The notes: generated from the letters alone by a model not told the origin. Positions 8,637 to 16,880 are shown, counted from the first letter of the stretch. The stretch is 64,000 nt of DNA from Burkholderia sp. 4M9327F10 (GCF_005503145.1 NZ_SCNV01000003.1:62001-126000); one strand, 5' to 3'. Numbers and translations: made by a program.

Positions 8637-9290
8637 CTAGTTGGCGAGCGTCAGCACCTTGGAGGTGCGTGCTTCGGGCGTGGCGGGCAGATGCGCGGGC
8701 GTGAGGTGCGTGTTGAACGCGAACGCGAATTGTGCGGCCTGCTGGCCGACCGTGGCGAGCTGGCCGGCAACCTTTGGATCGGAACAGCTATCCACGGATT
8801 CGAAACGCGTCTCGAGCGTATTGATGCCGGCGCCAAACGGCGTGGGCCAGCCGCGCAAGGCGTGCACGATCGAGCGTAGCGAGGTCAGCACCGAACCGGC
8901 CGCTTGCCAGCCGTAGGCCGTGACGATGCAGCCGACCGCGCGGCCGTCGAGGTACGGACGCTCGTCTTCACGTAGTTCTTCCAGCGTGTCGAGCGCGTTC
9001 TTGACGAGACCGGAGACGCCGCCGTGATAGCCCGGCGTGGCGATAATCAATGCGTCCGCGTGGCGCACCGCTTCGATCAGTTCGAGTTGTGCCTCGGTGC
9101 GTTGCGGATCTTCCGGGGCGTAGTGGGGCAGGCTATGCAAAAAGGTGCCGCCGAACAGGCGGGTACGGGCACCGGCGGCTTCGGCGCCGCGCAGGGCGAA
9201 ACCGAGGGCACGCTCGGTGGAGGACGCCGCACGCGTCGTGCCGCCAATGCCGATAACGAGCGGCCGGCGATGATGATCCAAACTGGTCAA
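8637..9290 (-). CDS. NADPH-dependent FMN reductase family protein
   Basis: A flavodoxin-fold reductase of 217 residues. The N-terminal phosphate-binding segment (VIGIGGTTRAASSTERAL) and the ATPGYHGGVSGLVKNALD loop are characteristic of the NADPH-dependent FMN reductase family (SsuE/ArsH/chromate-quinone reductase type). Such enzymes supply reduced FMN to two-component monooxygenases or reduce quinones and metals. The start is TTG at 9290, chosen because AGGAG lies 7 bases upstream. It is cytoplasmic and stands alone, with a hairpin downstream. Confidence 0.9.
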   Translation of the reverse strand: MTSLDHHRRPLVIGIGGTTRAASSTERALGFALRGAEAAGARTRLFGGTFLHSLPHYAPEDPQRTEAQLELIEAVRHADALIIATPGYHGGVSGLVKNALDTLEELREDERPYLDGRAVGCIVTAYGWQAAGSVLTSLRSIVHALRGWPTPFGAGINTLETRFESVDSCSDPKVAGQLATVGQQAAQFAFAFNTHLTPAHLPATPEARTSKVLTLAN

Positions 9291-9506
9291 CGAAATGCTC
9301 CTTCGGTAGCGGCTGCCGGGGCGTGGCGCGGGGCTGCGCGCGAGTTTGCCCGGGCAAACTGGACTTCAACCGCCATATTAGTGACCGATAGTAGCAGCAC
9401 GAAGCGACTTTTCGTTCTAACGATATACGCTGGCAGGGTTATCCACGCAGAGCCGGCGTGTAATGCACCTGACGCGGCGCTCGATAAGCAAAGCGAAAAC
9501 CGTTGG

Positions 9507-9536
9507 TTGGAAAGTGGCAGGGGGCGCGGCTAAGAT
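9507..9536 (+). promoter_or_regulatory. Candidate sigma-70 promoter of a small RNA
   Basis: TTGGAA (9507-9512), an 18-base spacer and TAAGAT (9531-9536) give a plausible -35/-10 pair. It would start transcription near 9542, just upstream of a C-rich single-stranded-looking stretch and a strong terminator. Each hexamer matches consensus at 4 of 6 positions. Confidence 0.4.
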
Positions 9537-9541
9537 TGGCT

Positions 9542-9613
9542 CGTCTCCTCCATGACTACTCCTTGACATGGGACTAGGCCCCGTTATCGAAAGATAGTGG
9601 GGCCATTTTTTTT
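9542..9613 (+). ncRNA. Candidate anti-Shine-Dalgarno small RNA
   Basis: A roughly 70-base unit with no rightward gene reading into it. It has a candidate promoter upstream, a 5' part carrying CTCCTCC (9545-9551) and ACTCCTTG, and a classic intrinsic terminator at the 3' end. Exposed CUCCUCC motifs complementary to ribosome-binding sites, followed by a Hfq-friendly terminator with a long U-tail, are a recurrent design among proteobacterial riboregulators. Identity is inferred from layout; I do not recognise a named family. Confidence 0.4.
9577..9613 (+). terminator. Rho-independent terminator
   Basis: GGCCCC (9577-9582) pairs with GGGGCC (9599-9604), extended by an inner ATC/GAT pairing around GAAA, and is followed by A and eight T residues. 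It works only in the rightward direction, where no protein gene precedes it, which supports the small RNA call. Confidence 0.75.
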
Positions 9614-9712
9614 GCGTCAGTTCGATGTGGGATTAACGCGGGGCCGGCAAGGTCTCTTTTGCGTCAAGCGAGAACGGCATGGCGGCGGGATTCAAGCGGC
9701 TGTTGCGCCGGC

Positions 9713-10180
9713 TTATTCCGTTTCGATCAGTTTGGGCCATGGCGTGGGCCGGTCGCTTTGAGCAAAACGGGCGAGGCGCTTGTGCACTTCGCGCATGGTG
9801 TTGAGCGGGGTCTGCAGGAGCTGTTCGTCGTGCAGCGCCAGCAAGCGTTGCAGCGCGAGCGCCTCGTCGCTGTCGAGCGCCCAGGTGTCGTTGGCCTGGC
9901 CGCGCGCCGCGCTGCGTTCGAGCGCTTGCTCCGCATGGGCATAGAGCGCGGAATCGGCCGAGCCGAAGCCCGCTTCCTGCAGATACCAGGCAACGTACAG
10001 CACCTGAATCAGCTCGCTGAGCAGATGACCGTTTCCCGATCCGGTACGCAATGTTTCCAGCGCGAGATGACCGCGCAACGACTGTGCGCGAAATGATTGC
10101 AACGTGGGCGGTAACAGCATGGCTTTCGCCGCCGATTTTCCGGCGGAGATACGCCGGAGCGGACGCTTTCCTTTATTCAT
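9713..10180 (-). CDS. Conserved-type hypothetical protein
   Basis: A 155-residue, mostly helical, soluble protein beginning MNKGKRPLRRISAGKSAAKAM with a basic N terminus. The centre (LLSELIQVLYVAWYLQEAGFG) is an amphipathic helix region. I recognise no catalytic motif and no DNA-binding motif strong enough to name. It is monocistronic, followed by a compositionally AT-rich upstream region (10200-10500) that probably carries its promoter. It looks like a lineage-specific Burkholderiales gene; function unknown. Confidence 0.7.
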   Translation of the reverse strand: MNKGKRPLRRISAGKSAAKAMLLPPTLQSFRAQSLRGHLALETLRTGSGNGHLLSELIQVLYVAWYLQEAGFGSADSALYAHAEQALERSAARGQANDTWALDSDEALALQRLLALHDEQLLQTPLNTMREVHKRLARFAQSDRPTPWPKLIETE

Positions 10181-10183
10181 TTT

Positions 10184-10698
10184 GCTTAAAACTCGCAGGC
10201 TTGCTGGATTTCGAGTCGCGATTTTATATGTGTCTGAAGTCAGAACGATTTAATTTTTTAATTTTTAATGATTCGCCGGAAAATCATCGGAGGGTGCGCG
10301 GTACTCGGTGCGCTGGATTATCGGCTGGTTCAGGTGGCGAGTATTTTGGATCTGGCGGGCAGTATATGCGGCGGGTGGGTCGAATTTGCATGCGATATGC
10401 ATGTTAGCTGGTATATGAAATACGCGATTTCGTGCCGCATAAATGTCAATTCGCAGACCGATACGCATTGTCGGCTACTTGTAAATAAGCGGCGGCGTTC
10501 GATCCGGATTATCTGCACCAGTCAGGCGGCGAGGACGTATGGCGTCCTCCGGAGGCAGGGGCAAACACTTGCCGCGTGCGACCGTCCTGCCTGCTTTCTC
10601 CGGCCTGCATGTAACAGAGGCGAATTTCTGCGCACGATTCGATGCGCTGTCACATCTATCTGATACATGGGAGGGGATAACCCGTGTAGGAGATTGAT
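10184..10698. other. AT-rich intergenic region
   Basis: About 515 bases between divergent small genes, noticeably richer in A+T than the surroundings (for example 10220-10275). The rightward open frame at 10268-10663 has no ribosome site or protein-like composition and is not supported. The region probably holds promoters for both flanking genes. Confidence 0.5.
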
Positions 10699-10983
10699 GT
10701 GAGCAACCGAGCCTCTGATTTGCGCCCCATGATTACAGCGAAACACCCGTTCGAGAATTGCTTCGTGGACCTCGGAAGTCACTCCGCCGACAAGGCGCTG
10801 ATCGCGCTAACCGACGCGGTGCATGCCGAGCAGCGGGATATGAATGCTTACGACTGGATTACCCAGGCGTTGCCCGGCGCGACCCTCAAGCCTGCCCTGG
10901 CTTTCGGCACCGTCGGGGAGCTGTACCGCTCCTATACCCGGCCTGCCGAGTTTGGCCGCCTGAAAGAAGTCTGGCGCTCCTGA
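10699..10983 (+). CDS. Small conserved-type hypothetical protein
   Basis: A 94-residue protein with a GTG start at 10699 and a good ribosome site, AGGAG (10688-10692). It is soluble and acidic-helical in the middle (ADKALIALTDAVHAEQRDM), with no signal peptide and no motif I can name. It is followed by a strong intrinsic terminator, so it is a monocistronic, probably well-expressed gene. Function unknown. Confidence 0.7.
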   Translation: MSNRASDLRPMITAKHPFENCFVDLGSHSADKALIALTDAVHAEQRDMNAYDWITQALPGATLKPALAFGTVGELYRSYTRPAEFGRLKEVWRS

Positions 10984-11053
10984 GGAGAGGTTGCTGAACA
11001 GAGACAGAGACGGATAACACGCCCGGCGTCGGCTTTGAAGTTGGCGCCGGCTG

Positions 11054-11090
11054 CAAACGCGGCCCGAGTTTCCGGCCGCGTTTGTTTTTT
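11054..11090 (+). terminator. Rho-independent terminator
   Basis: A perfect 11-bp stem, CAAACGCGGCC (11054-11064) with GGCCGCGTTTG (11074-11084), a 9-base loop and six T residues. It terminates the small gene ending at 10983. Confidence 0.9.
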
Positions 11091-11138
11091 GGGGAGCGAG
11101 GCGTGAGCGCGGTCACCGCTGTCGGCGTGCCGGCGCTT

Positions 11139-11543
11139 TTAGCGGCTCGATTTCGAAAGGCGATCTCCCAGACCCAGATTGGTGGCGATCTGCCAGGCGT
11201 AGACACGGGAATACTGGACGCCGAACTTCGCTTCGATCAGCTCGCGTAGGCGTGCATTGGTCCACGCATCACTGGAAAAGCCGTGTTCGCGCGCCGAACC
11301 GCGCAAGGCGGCCGCGACCCATTCCAGCGCCGCAGCGTCGAGCGCCGAGGCGCGGCCTCCCACGCTCATCTTCTTCAGCGCGTCGAGTCCGCCGTTTTCC
11401 AGAACGGCCTTGTAGCGCTTAACCGTGGCCGTGGACAGATGCAGCGCTTCGGCCACTGCCTTGACAGTCGAGCCCGCCATCAACATGTGGCCCGCGTTCA
11501 TGCGCCGTGTAACGGTCGGCAGCTCTTGGCTTCGGGAGGGCAT
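11139..11543 (-). CDS. Orphan IS630-type N-terminal helix-turn-helix protein
   Basis: A 134-residue protein made only of a transposase-like DNA-binding region. The first helix-turn-helix is HMLMAGSTVKAVAEALHLSTATVKRYKAVL. The second, winged-helix half (TNARLRELIEAKFGVQYSRVYAWQIATNLGL) is the arrangement found at the N terminus of IS630/Tc1 transposases. No DDE catalytic domain follows: the frame stops at 11139 and no inverted repeats are evident. It may therefore be a domesticated regulator rather than a fresh insertion remnant. The start has no clear ribosome site. Confidence 0.7.
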   Translation of the reverse strand: MPSRSQELPTVTRRMNAGHMLMAGSTVKAVAEALHLSTATVKRYKAVLENGGLDALKKMSVGGRASALDAAALEWVAAALRGSAREHGFSSDAWTNARLRELIEAKFGVQYSRVYAWQIATNLGLGDRLSKSSR

Positions 11544-12216
11544 GAGATCAAGCGTTCGTTAAGTTGTGGGGCAACCGGAGGGCATACCCTTCCAGCTTGC
11601 CATCGTTCCTCTGCGGGATCGGCGCAGATGTCCGGGCGACAAAAACCCGGTGAGGCTTGCGTGATTACCCTAGTAATAAATGATTTTCAATTGAATGTGT
11701 AGGAGCGCAGTGAAAAAATAATTGGGCTTGCGATTTAACCTATTTATCCTATGGCGTTGATTGGCACAGCGTCGCACGTGCGTTTATCGAGATAATCGGC
11801 CTGATCATTTCGTAATTCGCAATTTCCCCTGCTGGCGCTTGATGTTGCCTCAGACGTTTGCTAGCATTCCTTAACATCTTCAAGCGGTCTGATGATAGCT
11901 GGCGAACTCATATAACACATGGCTCGCCGTGTGCCTGCCACGTCTCTGGGAGGAGCGTCGTATGGCGATTCATTGCAGAATCCTTTATCTTGATGCGGAA
12001 ATCATGTTGGGCCATTCTGTGCCGGAGTTTTAAGAATTTTCTGCCACGCAATAATCCGCTGATTGCTACTCCGAAATAGAGAAAGTGGGTTTTTCGAATT
12101 TCATGCAGAGAAGGCTGCGTGAGGACGGCTATTGCCTCCGCTCAGGGAAATACGAGGCAACGCAAGGCAGCCGTATCTGCAGTCGGTGCAACGTTTGAGT
12201 GATTTAGGAGAGCATA
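11544..12216. other. Long AT-rich intergenic region
   Basis: About 670 bases upstream of the DUF2092 operon. It holds one possible short open frame with a strong ribosome site (listed separately) and probably the promoter and leader of the operon. A TTGGCAC near 11761 resembles half of a sigma-54 promoter, but its GC partner is one base too close. Nothing else is recognisable. Confidence 0.5.
11962..12033 (+). CDS. Possible short open reading frame with strong ribosome site
   Basis: ATG at 11962 is preceded by GGGAGGAG and encodes 23 residues (MAIHCRILYLDAEIMLGHSV...). It could be a leader peptide or a chance frame; only the unusually good ribosome site supports it. Confidence 0.25.
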   Translation: MAIHCRILYLDAEIMLGHSVPEF

Positions 12217-13077
12217 GTGAAACTATCTATTTCGCGTCATGGCAGCAACAGCGCTTTGCGGGTGAGGCGGCTCGTGCTCATGGGCTCTGCGCTGGCTGCA
12301 ATGGCCGGCACCTCGGCCGTCATGGCTCAAGCCGCCGGTTCAGGCAGCGACGAGCCGGTGCAGGCACAGGAGCAAGGGCAGGCAGAGATGCAACCCCAGG
12401 CCGTGGATGCCCTGAACAAGCTCGGCAACTATCTGCGCAGCCTGAAGAGCTTTCGCATTCAGGCGGACAGCGTGACGGACGCTGTGCTGACCACGGGGCA
12501 GAACGTCGGTTTCCTGCATCGCACCGAGATGTCGGTGCAACGCCCGAACAAGCTCAGGGTGGTGATCACCGGTAGTCACGCGCCGAAAGGCTTGGTGTAT
12601 GACGGTCAGAGTTTCGTGCTGTTCAACGACACGCTTCATTACTACAGCAGGGTGCCGGCGCCGCCCACCCTGCGTCAACTGGCTGCCGATGCTGACCAGA
12701 AGTACGGCGTGCAGCTTCCGCTGGTCGACCTGTTTTATTGGGGCGAGCAATCGGACGACGAGAAGGCGCTCACGAGCGCGCTCTTTATCGGGCTCGACAA
12801 GGTCGAGGGCAAGTGGTGCAACCATTACGCCTACCAGCAGCCGGGCCTCGACTGGGAACTGTGGATCCAGACCGGCCCGCGACCGCTGCCGTGCCGCTTC
12901 GTCGTCACGGATACGACGCAGCCGTCGCGGCCACAGCATGCGGTCAACTATCAGTGGACCCTGAACCCCACTTTCGACGCAGCAACCTTCGTCTTCCATC
13001 CCGGCCCCGGCGCGAGGCAGATACCGATGCGACCGCCCTTGGCCTCGGGTGACGACCAACAGGGAGGTGCGCAATGA
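12217..13077 (+). CDS. DUF2092 family periplasmic protein
   Basis: A 286-residue exported protein starting at GTG 12217 with AGGAG just upstream. A signal peptide with a basic N terminus and hydrophobic core (about 18-38, ending ...SAVMAQA) is clear. The mature part (LRSLKSFRIQADSVTD, RPNKLRVVITGSHAPKGLVYDGQSFVLFND) has the LolA/LppX-like half-barrel pattern of DUF2092 proteins, which may carry lipid or lipoprotein-like cargo. The last gene-overlap (ATGA) couples it to the Gly/His-rich gene. It is the first gene of a four-gene envelope operon. Confidence 0.85.
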   Translation: MKLSISRHGSNSALRVRRLVLMGSALAAMAGTSAVMAQAAGSGSDEPVQAQEQGQAEMQPQAVDALNKLGNYLRSLKSFRIQADSVTDAVLTTGQNVGFLHRTEMSVQRPNKLRVVITGSHAPKGLVYDGQSFVLFNDTLHYYSRVPAPPTLRQLAADADQKYGVQLPLVDLFYWGEQSDDEKALTSALFIGLDKVEGKWCNHYAYQQPGLDWELWIQTGPRPLPCRFVVTDTTQPSRPQHAVNYQWTLNPTFDAATFVFHPGPGARQIPMRPPLASGDDQQGGAQ

Positions 13078-13808
13078 AACCACTGACGCGAATGACCTGC
13101 ATTGCGCTCGCCGTTGTGTTCTCGGCGACTTCGGTCACGACCTATGCTTTCGGGATTCGTGGCGCGGCACGTACCAGTATTCACGGTGGCGGTGGCGGAG
13201 GCGGTGGCTTCCAGGGCGGCGGAGGGGGCGGCTTTCATGGCGGCGCGCCTGGCGGGGCGCCGGGACTGGGTTCGTCCCATGGAGGCAGCAGCAATGGTGG
13301 CGGCTCCCATAACGGCGGCGGTGGCGGCGGTAGCAGCAACGGCGGTGGCTCCCACAACGGCGGTGGCGGTAGCAGCAATGGCGGTAGTTCCCACAACGGC
13401 GGCGGAGGCAGCAACAACAGCGGTAGCTCCCACAACAACGGCAGCAGCAGCGACCACAACGGAGGTGGTGGCTCCAGCAACGGCGGCGGCAGTTCCCACA
13501 ACGGCGGCGGCAGCGACCACCACGACGATCATCACGATGATGACCATCACGACGATGACCACCACGATGACCACCATGACGACGACCATTATCACCACGA
13601 TGACTGGTACGTCGATCCGGTCGCGGTCGGAGTGGCAGTGGGTGTGACCACCGCGGTGGTGGTGGGAACGGTTGTCGCGAGTCTGCCGCCGAGCTGCACG
13701 AGCGTGATGGTGGGCGGCGTGGTGTACCAGCAATGTGGCGCGACGTGGTACCAGCCTCAATATGTCGGCCCGACGGTGCAATACGTGGTGGTCACCGCAC
13801 CCAGGTAA
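13074..13808 (+). CDS. Secreted Gly/Ser/Asn-repeat and His/Asp-rich protein
   Basis: A 244-residue protein with a signal peptide (VVFSATSVTTYAFG), then about 110 residues of degenerate GGSSHNGGGG-type repeats (around 35-145). These are followed by a His/Asp tract made of HHDD/DDHH units (around 145-175) likely to bind divalent metal. The C-terminal part has a hydrophobic segment (DPVAVGVAVGVTTAVVVGTVV) and a small domain with two Cys residues (SCTSVMVGG, YQQCGATWYQ). It overlaps the DUF2092 gene by four bases. The underlying DNA is a run of GGCGGTGGC-like and CACGACGAT-like near-repeats, prone to slippage. Metal storage or surface organisation is inferred from composition only. Confidence 0.85.
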   Translation: MKPLTRMTCIALAVVFSATSVTTYAFGIRGAARTSIHGGGGGGGGFQGGGGGGFHGGAPGGAPGLGSSHGGSSNGGGSHNGGGGGGSSNGGGSHNGGGGSSNGGSSHNGGGGSNNSGSSHNNGSSSDHNGGGGSSNGGGSSHNGGGSDHHDDHHDDDHHDDDHHDDHHDDDHYHHDDWYVDPVAVGVAVGVTTAVVVGTVVASLPPSCTSVMVGGVVYQQCGATWYQPQYVGPTVQYVVVTAPR

Positions 13809-13859
13809 GCGCAGACAGCCGGATCGTACCTGCTTCACCGCTAATGACCTGGACTGGAT

Positions 13860-15305
13860 ATGGAAGTCGAACTCGAGGCACGGATCGCGCAACTGTTGTT
13901 GCGTGCGGCGCGGCGCAGAAAACTCGTTCCGTACGGCGCGTTCCACGCGCTCTTTCCACCTGACCTGCCACTGGGCCGGCGCTATGTCGCGCTTGAACAC
14001 GCCGCCTCGGGAATCTGCGAACCGCAACTGGCAGACTATGCGGCGCTTCTGAGTACCGATTCCGGCCTGCCGGGCCCTGACTTCTATGCGCGCTTCAAGC
14101 GCCTGCACGCCGAGCGCTATTACGCGGTACTAGGTGCGGATCGCAACCGCAAGCTCAGGCTGGTGGAGAAGCAGACGTTTGCACACCAGGTTCGGCAGCA
14201 GGTGTATCGGCATGCTCGAGCCTCGGCCGCTGCGGCGAGCACAGCAGAACCTTCCGCAGACGCGGCGGCTACCGGGTTGCCCGAGCCGGCGAGAGGCGCC
14301 GCTGAGCGTCCTCAGCCGGGTCGGGTTCTTAACGCGGTGCTGGGGGCCGTCGTGGTCGCAAGCGGTCTGCTGGCCGCTCCGGCGGCCGACGCACAAGAGT
14401 TCTCGCTATTCGGCGGCGGCTCGCGTGCGGGCAGCACCAATACTTATACGTGGGCCTTCAACTATCAGGAAGGCCTGGGCCAATACTTTGCCGGCAGCTT
14501 TACGTGGCTTAACGAAGGGCATATTCCCGATCATCATCGTGATGGTCAGCTGATTCAGCTATGGGGAAGAATTCCTGTCGGCAGTCCGAAGTTTGTTCTG
14601 CAGGCGGGCCTGGGCCCATACCGCTACTTCGACACCACTACCTCCGAGCAGGGCGGAAGCTATTCCGACACGCACGGCTGGGGTGTGGTCTACAGCGTGC
14701 GCGCCGCGTACTATGCATCCAGCCGCTGGGTGACCCAATTGCAGCTCAATCGCGTCCACGTGCAGCGCGGACCGGATGCGACCAGTGTGATGTTCGGCGT
14801 CGGATATCAACTGGACGCACCGGATACCCCAGGCCCACGTGACTGGGCGGCCAGCAGCACGACCAATGTGACCAACAACGAAGTAGCGGTGTATCTGGGC
14901 AAGACGATCGTCAACTCGACGAGCTCGCCCTCGGCGCTGGGCGGCGCCGTCGAATACCGGCGCGGCCTTGCTAAATATCTCGACGTGACGGTGGGCTATC
15001 TGCACGAGGGCAGCAGCAAGCTGGCGCGCCGCGACGGCATTACCAGCCAGCTATGGGCGACCCGTGCGTTCCTGAACGACAAGGTGACGCTCGGCGTGGG
15101 CGCCGGCGCCTATTACGCGATCAATGAGAATGAGAACAGCGAATCGCCGGGGCCGGGAGCAGGCAAATTCTCAGGCCTTGTGACGATCGCCGGGTCTTAT
15201 CGTTTTACCCGTCATTGGGATGCGCGGCTTGAATGGAATCGCGTGGTGACCCGTTATGACCGCGATACCGATGTGATTTTTGCCGGTGTGGGTTATCGAT
15301 TCTGA
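13860..15305 (+). CDS. Fusion of a soluble N-terminal domain with an outer-membrane beta-barrel
   Basis: One 481-residue frame. Residues 1 to about 120 form a helical, Arg-rich, soluble-looking domain of no family I recognise. Residues about 120-155 are an Ala/Pro linker. Around 160-180 a hydrophobic segment (VLNAVLGAVVVASGLLAAPA) ends ADAQEF, exactly like a signal peptide with its cleavage site. The remaining about 300 residues alternate polar and hydrophobic positions in strand pairs and end GYRF with a terminal Phe, the outer-membrane barrel signature. No in-frame Met lies near the internal signal. The arrangement is odd: either a long cytoplasmic presequence is cleaved off, or a second start (for example GTG near 14336) is used. 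It is the third gene of the envelope operon. Confidence 0.8.
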   Translation: MEVELEARIAQLLLRAARRRKLVPYGAFHALFPPDLPLGRRYVALEHAASGICEPQLADYAALLSTDSGLPGPDFYARFKRLHAERYYAVLGADRNRKLRLVEKQTFAHQVRQQVYRHARASAAAASTAEPSADAAATGLPEPARGAAERPQPGRVLNAVLGAVVVASGLLAAPAADAQEFSLFGGGSRAGSTNTYTWAFNYQEGLGQYFAGSFTWLNEGHIPDHHRDGQLIQLWGRIPVGSPKFVLQAGLGPYRYFDTTTSEQGGSYSDTHGWGVVYSVRAAYYASSRWVTQLQLNRVHVQRGPDATSVMFGVGYQLDAPDTPGPRDWAASSTTNVTNNEVAVYLGKTIVNSTSSPSALGGAVEYRRGLAKYLDVTVGYLHEGSSKLARRDGITSQLWATRAFLNDKVTLGVGAGAYYAINENENSESPGPGAGKFSGLVTIAGSYRFTRHWDARLEWNRVVTRYDRDTDVIFAGVGYRF

Positions 15306-15354
15306 GTGGGACTTCCCGCAACCGTCGAAGGCGCATTGACGAAGGAGGCAGCCG

Positions 15355-15780
15355 ATGAGCAGATCAGGTTCACGCGTCATTACGCTGTGTCTTGCTATAG
15401 GCTGCGCTTGCGCGGCCAGCGCTTATGCCGATGACGACGCATTGACCGAGCGGATTCAGTCGGACGCCCGCGCAGCCCACCTTGGACACGATCTGTGCGG
15501 CTACACCCCTGAGCAAGTCGCGCGTTACAAGGCGAATCTGAAACGATCGCTTGCCAATCCGGCCAACTTCGACGCGGACTGGGACTACGGATGGAAACAG
15601 GCGCAGTCTGTCCTGCTTCAATATCAATCATTGAAGGCAGGTGATCCACAGGACTACGAATCTCGTGTTCGCCTCGTTTGCGCGAGGTTGCGCAATGCGG
15701 GCAAGCGGCTGCAAACGCCTGCGGGGAAGAGCGGAGCACCGGGCGGGGGCCCCGTCAGCGAACCCGCAGCAAGCCCGTAG
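15355..15780 (+). CDS. Small secreted hypothetical protein
   Basis: A 141-residue protein with AAGGAGG a few bases before ATG 15355 and a Sec signal peptide (VITLCLAIGCACAASAYA, cleavage near residue 25). The mature part is helical with two Cys residues (LCGYTPEQ and RLVCARLRN) that could form a disulfide, and a Pro/Gly/Ala tail. It follows the beta-barrel gene by 49 bases and probably closes the envelope operon. Function unknown. Confidence 0.75.
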   Translation: MSRSGSRVITLCLAIGCACAASAYADDDALTERIQSDARAAHLGHDLCGYTPEQVARYKANLKRSLANPANFDADWDYGWKQAQSVLLQYQSLKAGDPQDYESRVRLVCARLRNAGKRLQTPAGKSGAPGGGPVSEPAASP

Positions 15781-15845
15781 TAACCCGGTAACGGCCGCAC
15801 CGCTTGCGCCGCTGGGCCGTCGTCGAGGGACGGGCGCGACCTTTG

Positions 15846-16715
15846 CTACTTGCGCCGGCGGTAAGCCGATGGCGTCAGCCCAAAGGCCTTCAGAAACGCC
15901 GTGGCAAAGTGACTGGGACTCGAGAAGCCGGTCAGGGTGGCGATCTCAGTGACGCTGGCTTCCGAGACCTTGAGCAGTTGCATCGCCTTGGCAAGCCGCA
16001 TCTTCAGCACATACTGCCACGGTGTGGTCCCAAAGCTGACCCGAAAGCCCTTGATCAGGCTCGCAACCGACATATCGACGAGGCTGGCGAGCTCTTCGAC
16101 AGTCAGCGGATCGTGCATGGCGCCGACAATCCGCGCGGTCAGTATCTGCGTCTCGCGCTCCGAGAAGCGCCGCGGACCTTCGGGATTCGCTTTTTGCGGA
16201 CCACGAGCGCCGCGCAGATAAGTATCTTCGATATGAAACCGCAGCACCTGCAAGAGCGAATCGCTGGCCATCCTCGCGAGATCGTCATCCCGCATCGCGA
16301 GTTCGGAGAGCTTCGCCGCTGCGTGATAGAGGAACGCGTCGCGGTGTCCTACCCGCGCGGTCAAGTCGCCTATTCCCGTTACGCCTGCGGGCAAACTGAA
16401 TTCGGCAAACCGCACTTCGTCGCCATGCGCGAGCGCGGCATATCGACAGCCGGCGGGGATGGCCCAGATATCGCCCACTCGCGGCAGCGCGTTGCTCGAC
16501 GGCGCCGTCGAGAAAGTCGATTCCATACGGCGCAGTTGACCGGCCAGGTGGACCACCAGCGTATGGTGCGATTCTTCGAAGCACCAGTCGGTTGGCGATT
16601 CGATATTTTCGGTGCAGAGCGCCGCGCTCATGCCATCGGTGGAGAACTGCCGCCGCCTGATGACGACTCTTTCGGAGACGGGGCGGGTGCCGTCCCAGAC
16701 ATCGAACCTGTCCAT
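15846..16715 (-). CDS. AraC family transcriptional regulator
   Basis: The N-terminal about 180 residues form a cupin-like effector domain (AraC_binding_2 style, VGDIWAIPAGCRYAALAHG). The C-terminal about 100 residues carry two helix-turn-helix motifs: LTVEELASLVDMSVASLIKGFRVSFG and VTEIATLTGFSSPSHFATAFLKAFGLTPSAYRR, the latter being the classic AraC signature. The frame is open to a GTG at 16736; I prefer ATG 16715, which has GAGG upstream, though spacing is tight. Its target is not evident: the neighbouring SDR gene lies upstream in the same orientation. Confidence 0.88.
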   Translation of the reverse strand: MDRFDVWDGTRPVSERVVIRRRQFSTDGMSAALCTENIESPTDWCFEESHHTLVVHLAGQLRRMESTFSTAPSSNALPRVGDIWAIPAGCRYAALAHGDEVRFAEFSLPAGVTGIGDLTARVGHRDAFLYHAAAKLSELAMRDDDLARMASDSLLQVLRFHIEDTYLRGARGPQKANPEGPRRFSERETQILTARIVGAMHDPLTVEELASLVDMSVASLIKGFRVSFGTTPWQYVLKMRLAKAMQLLKVSEASVTEIATLTGFSSPSHFATAFLKAFGLTPSAYRRRK

Positions 16716-16880
16716 AGCCTCGTTCCATTCCCACACTGAGACTTCAATGCTGCTTGCTTAAGGTTAGCATCGCCTTCGGCGCGGCTGGTAGCAACGTTAA
16801 ATGGCCGTTTGACGTTGCGTCTGTGCAGGCGCCGCTTCATCCGGTAAAGCAGCGCCTCGGGCCTGAAAAATCCCTCCGCA

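Noticed and set aside
9024-9533. 169-codon rightward frame ahead of the candidate small RNA terminator
   Set aside because: It is antisense to the FMN reductase gene for most of its length and not protein-like, so it does not explain the terminator at 9577-9613.
10268-10663. 131-codon rightward frame in an AT-rich gap
   Set aside because: No ribosome site, no domain pattern and unusual composition; treated as intergenic.
11761-11776. Possible sigma-54 promoter (TTGGCAC...)
   Set aside because: The GC partner at -12 is one base too close to the GG at -24, and the TTGC element is not present.
13190-13600. Repeats that could suggest a CRISPR or minisatellite array
   Set aside because: The repeats are degenerate, in frame and coding for Gly/Ser/Asn/His; there are no regular spacers of equal length and no cas genes.
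12951-14108. 385-codon minus-strand frame with Val/Ala repeats
   Set aside because: It is the reverse complement of the Gly/His-rich gene and the beginning of the barrel gene; its repeats mirror GGN-type codons and it has no ribosome site.
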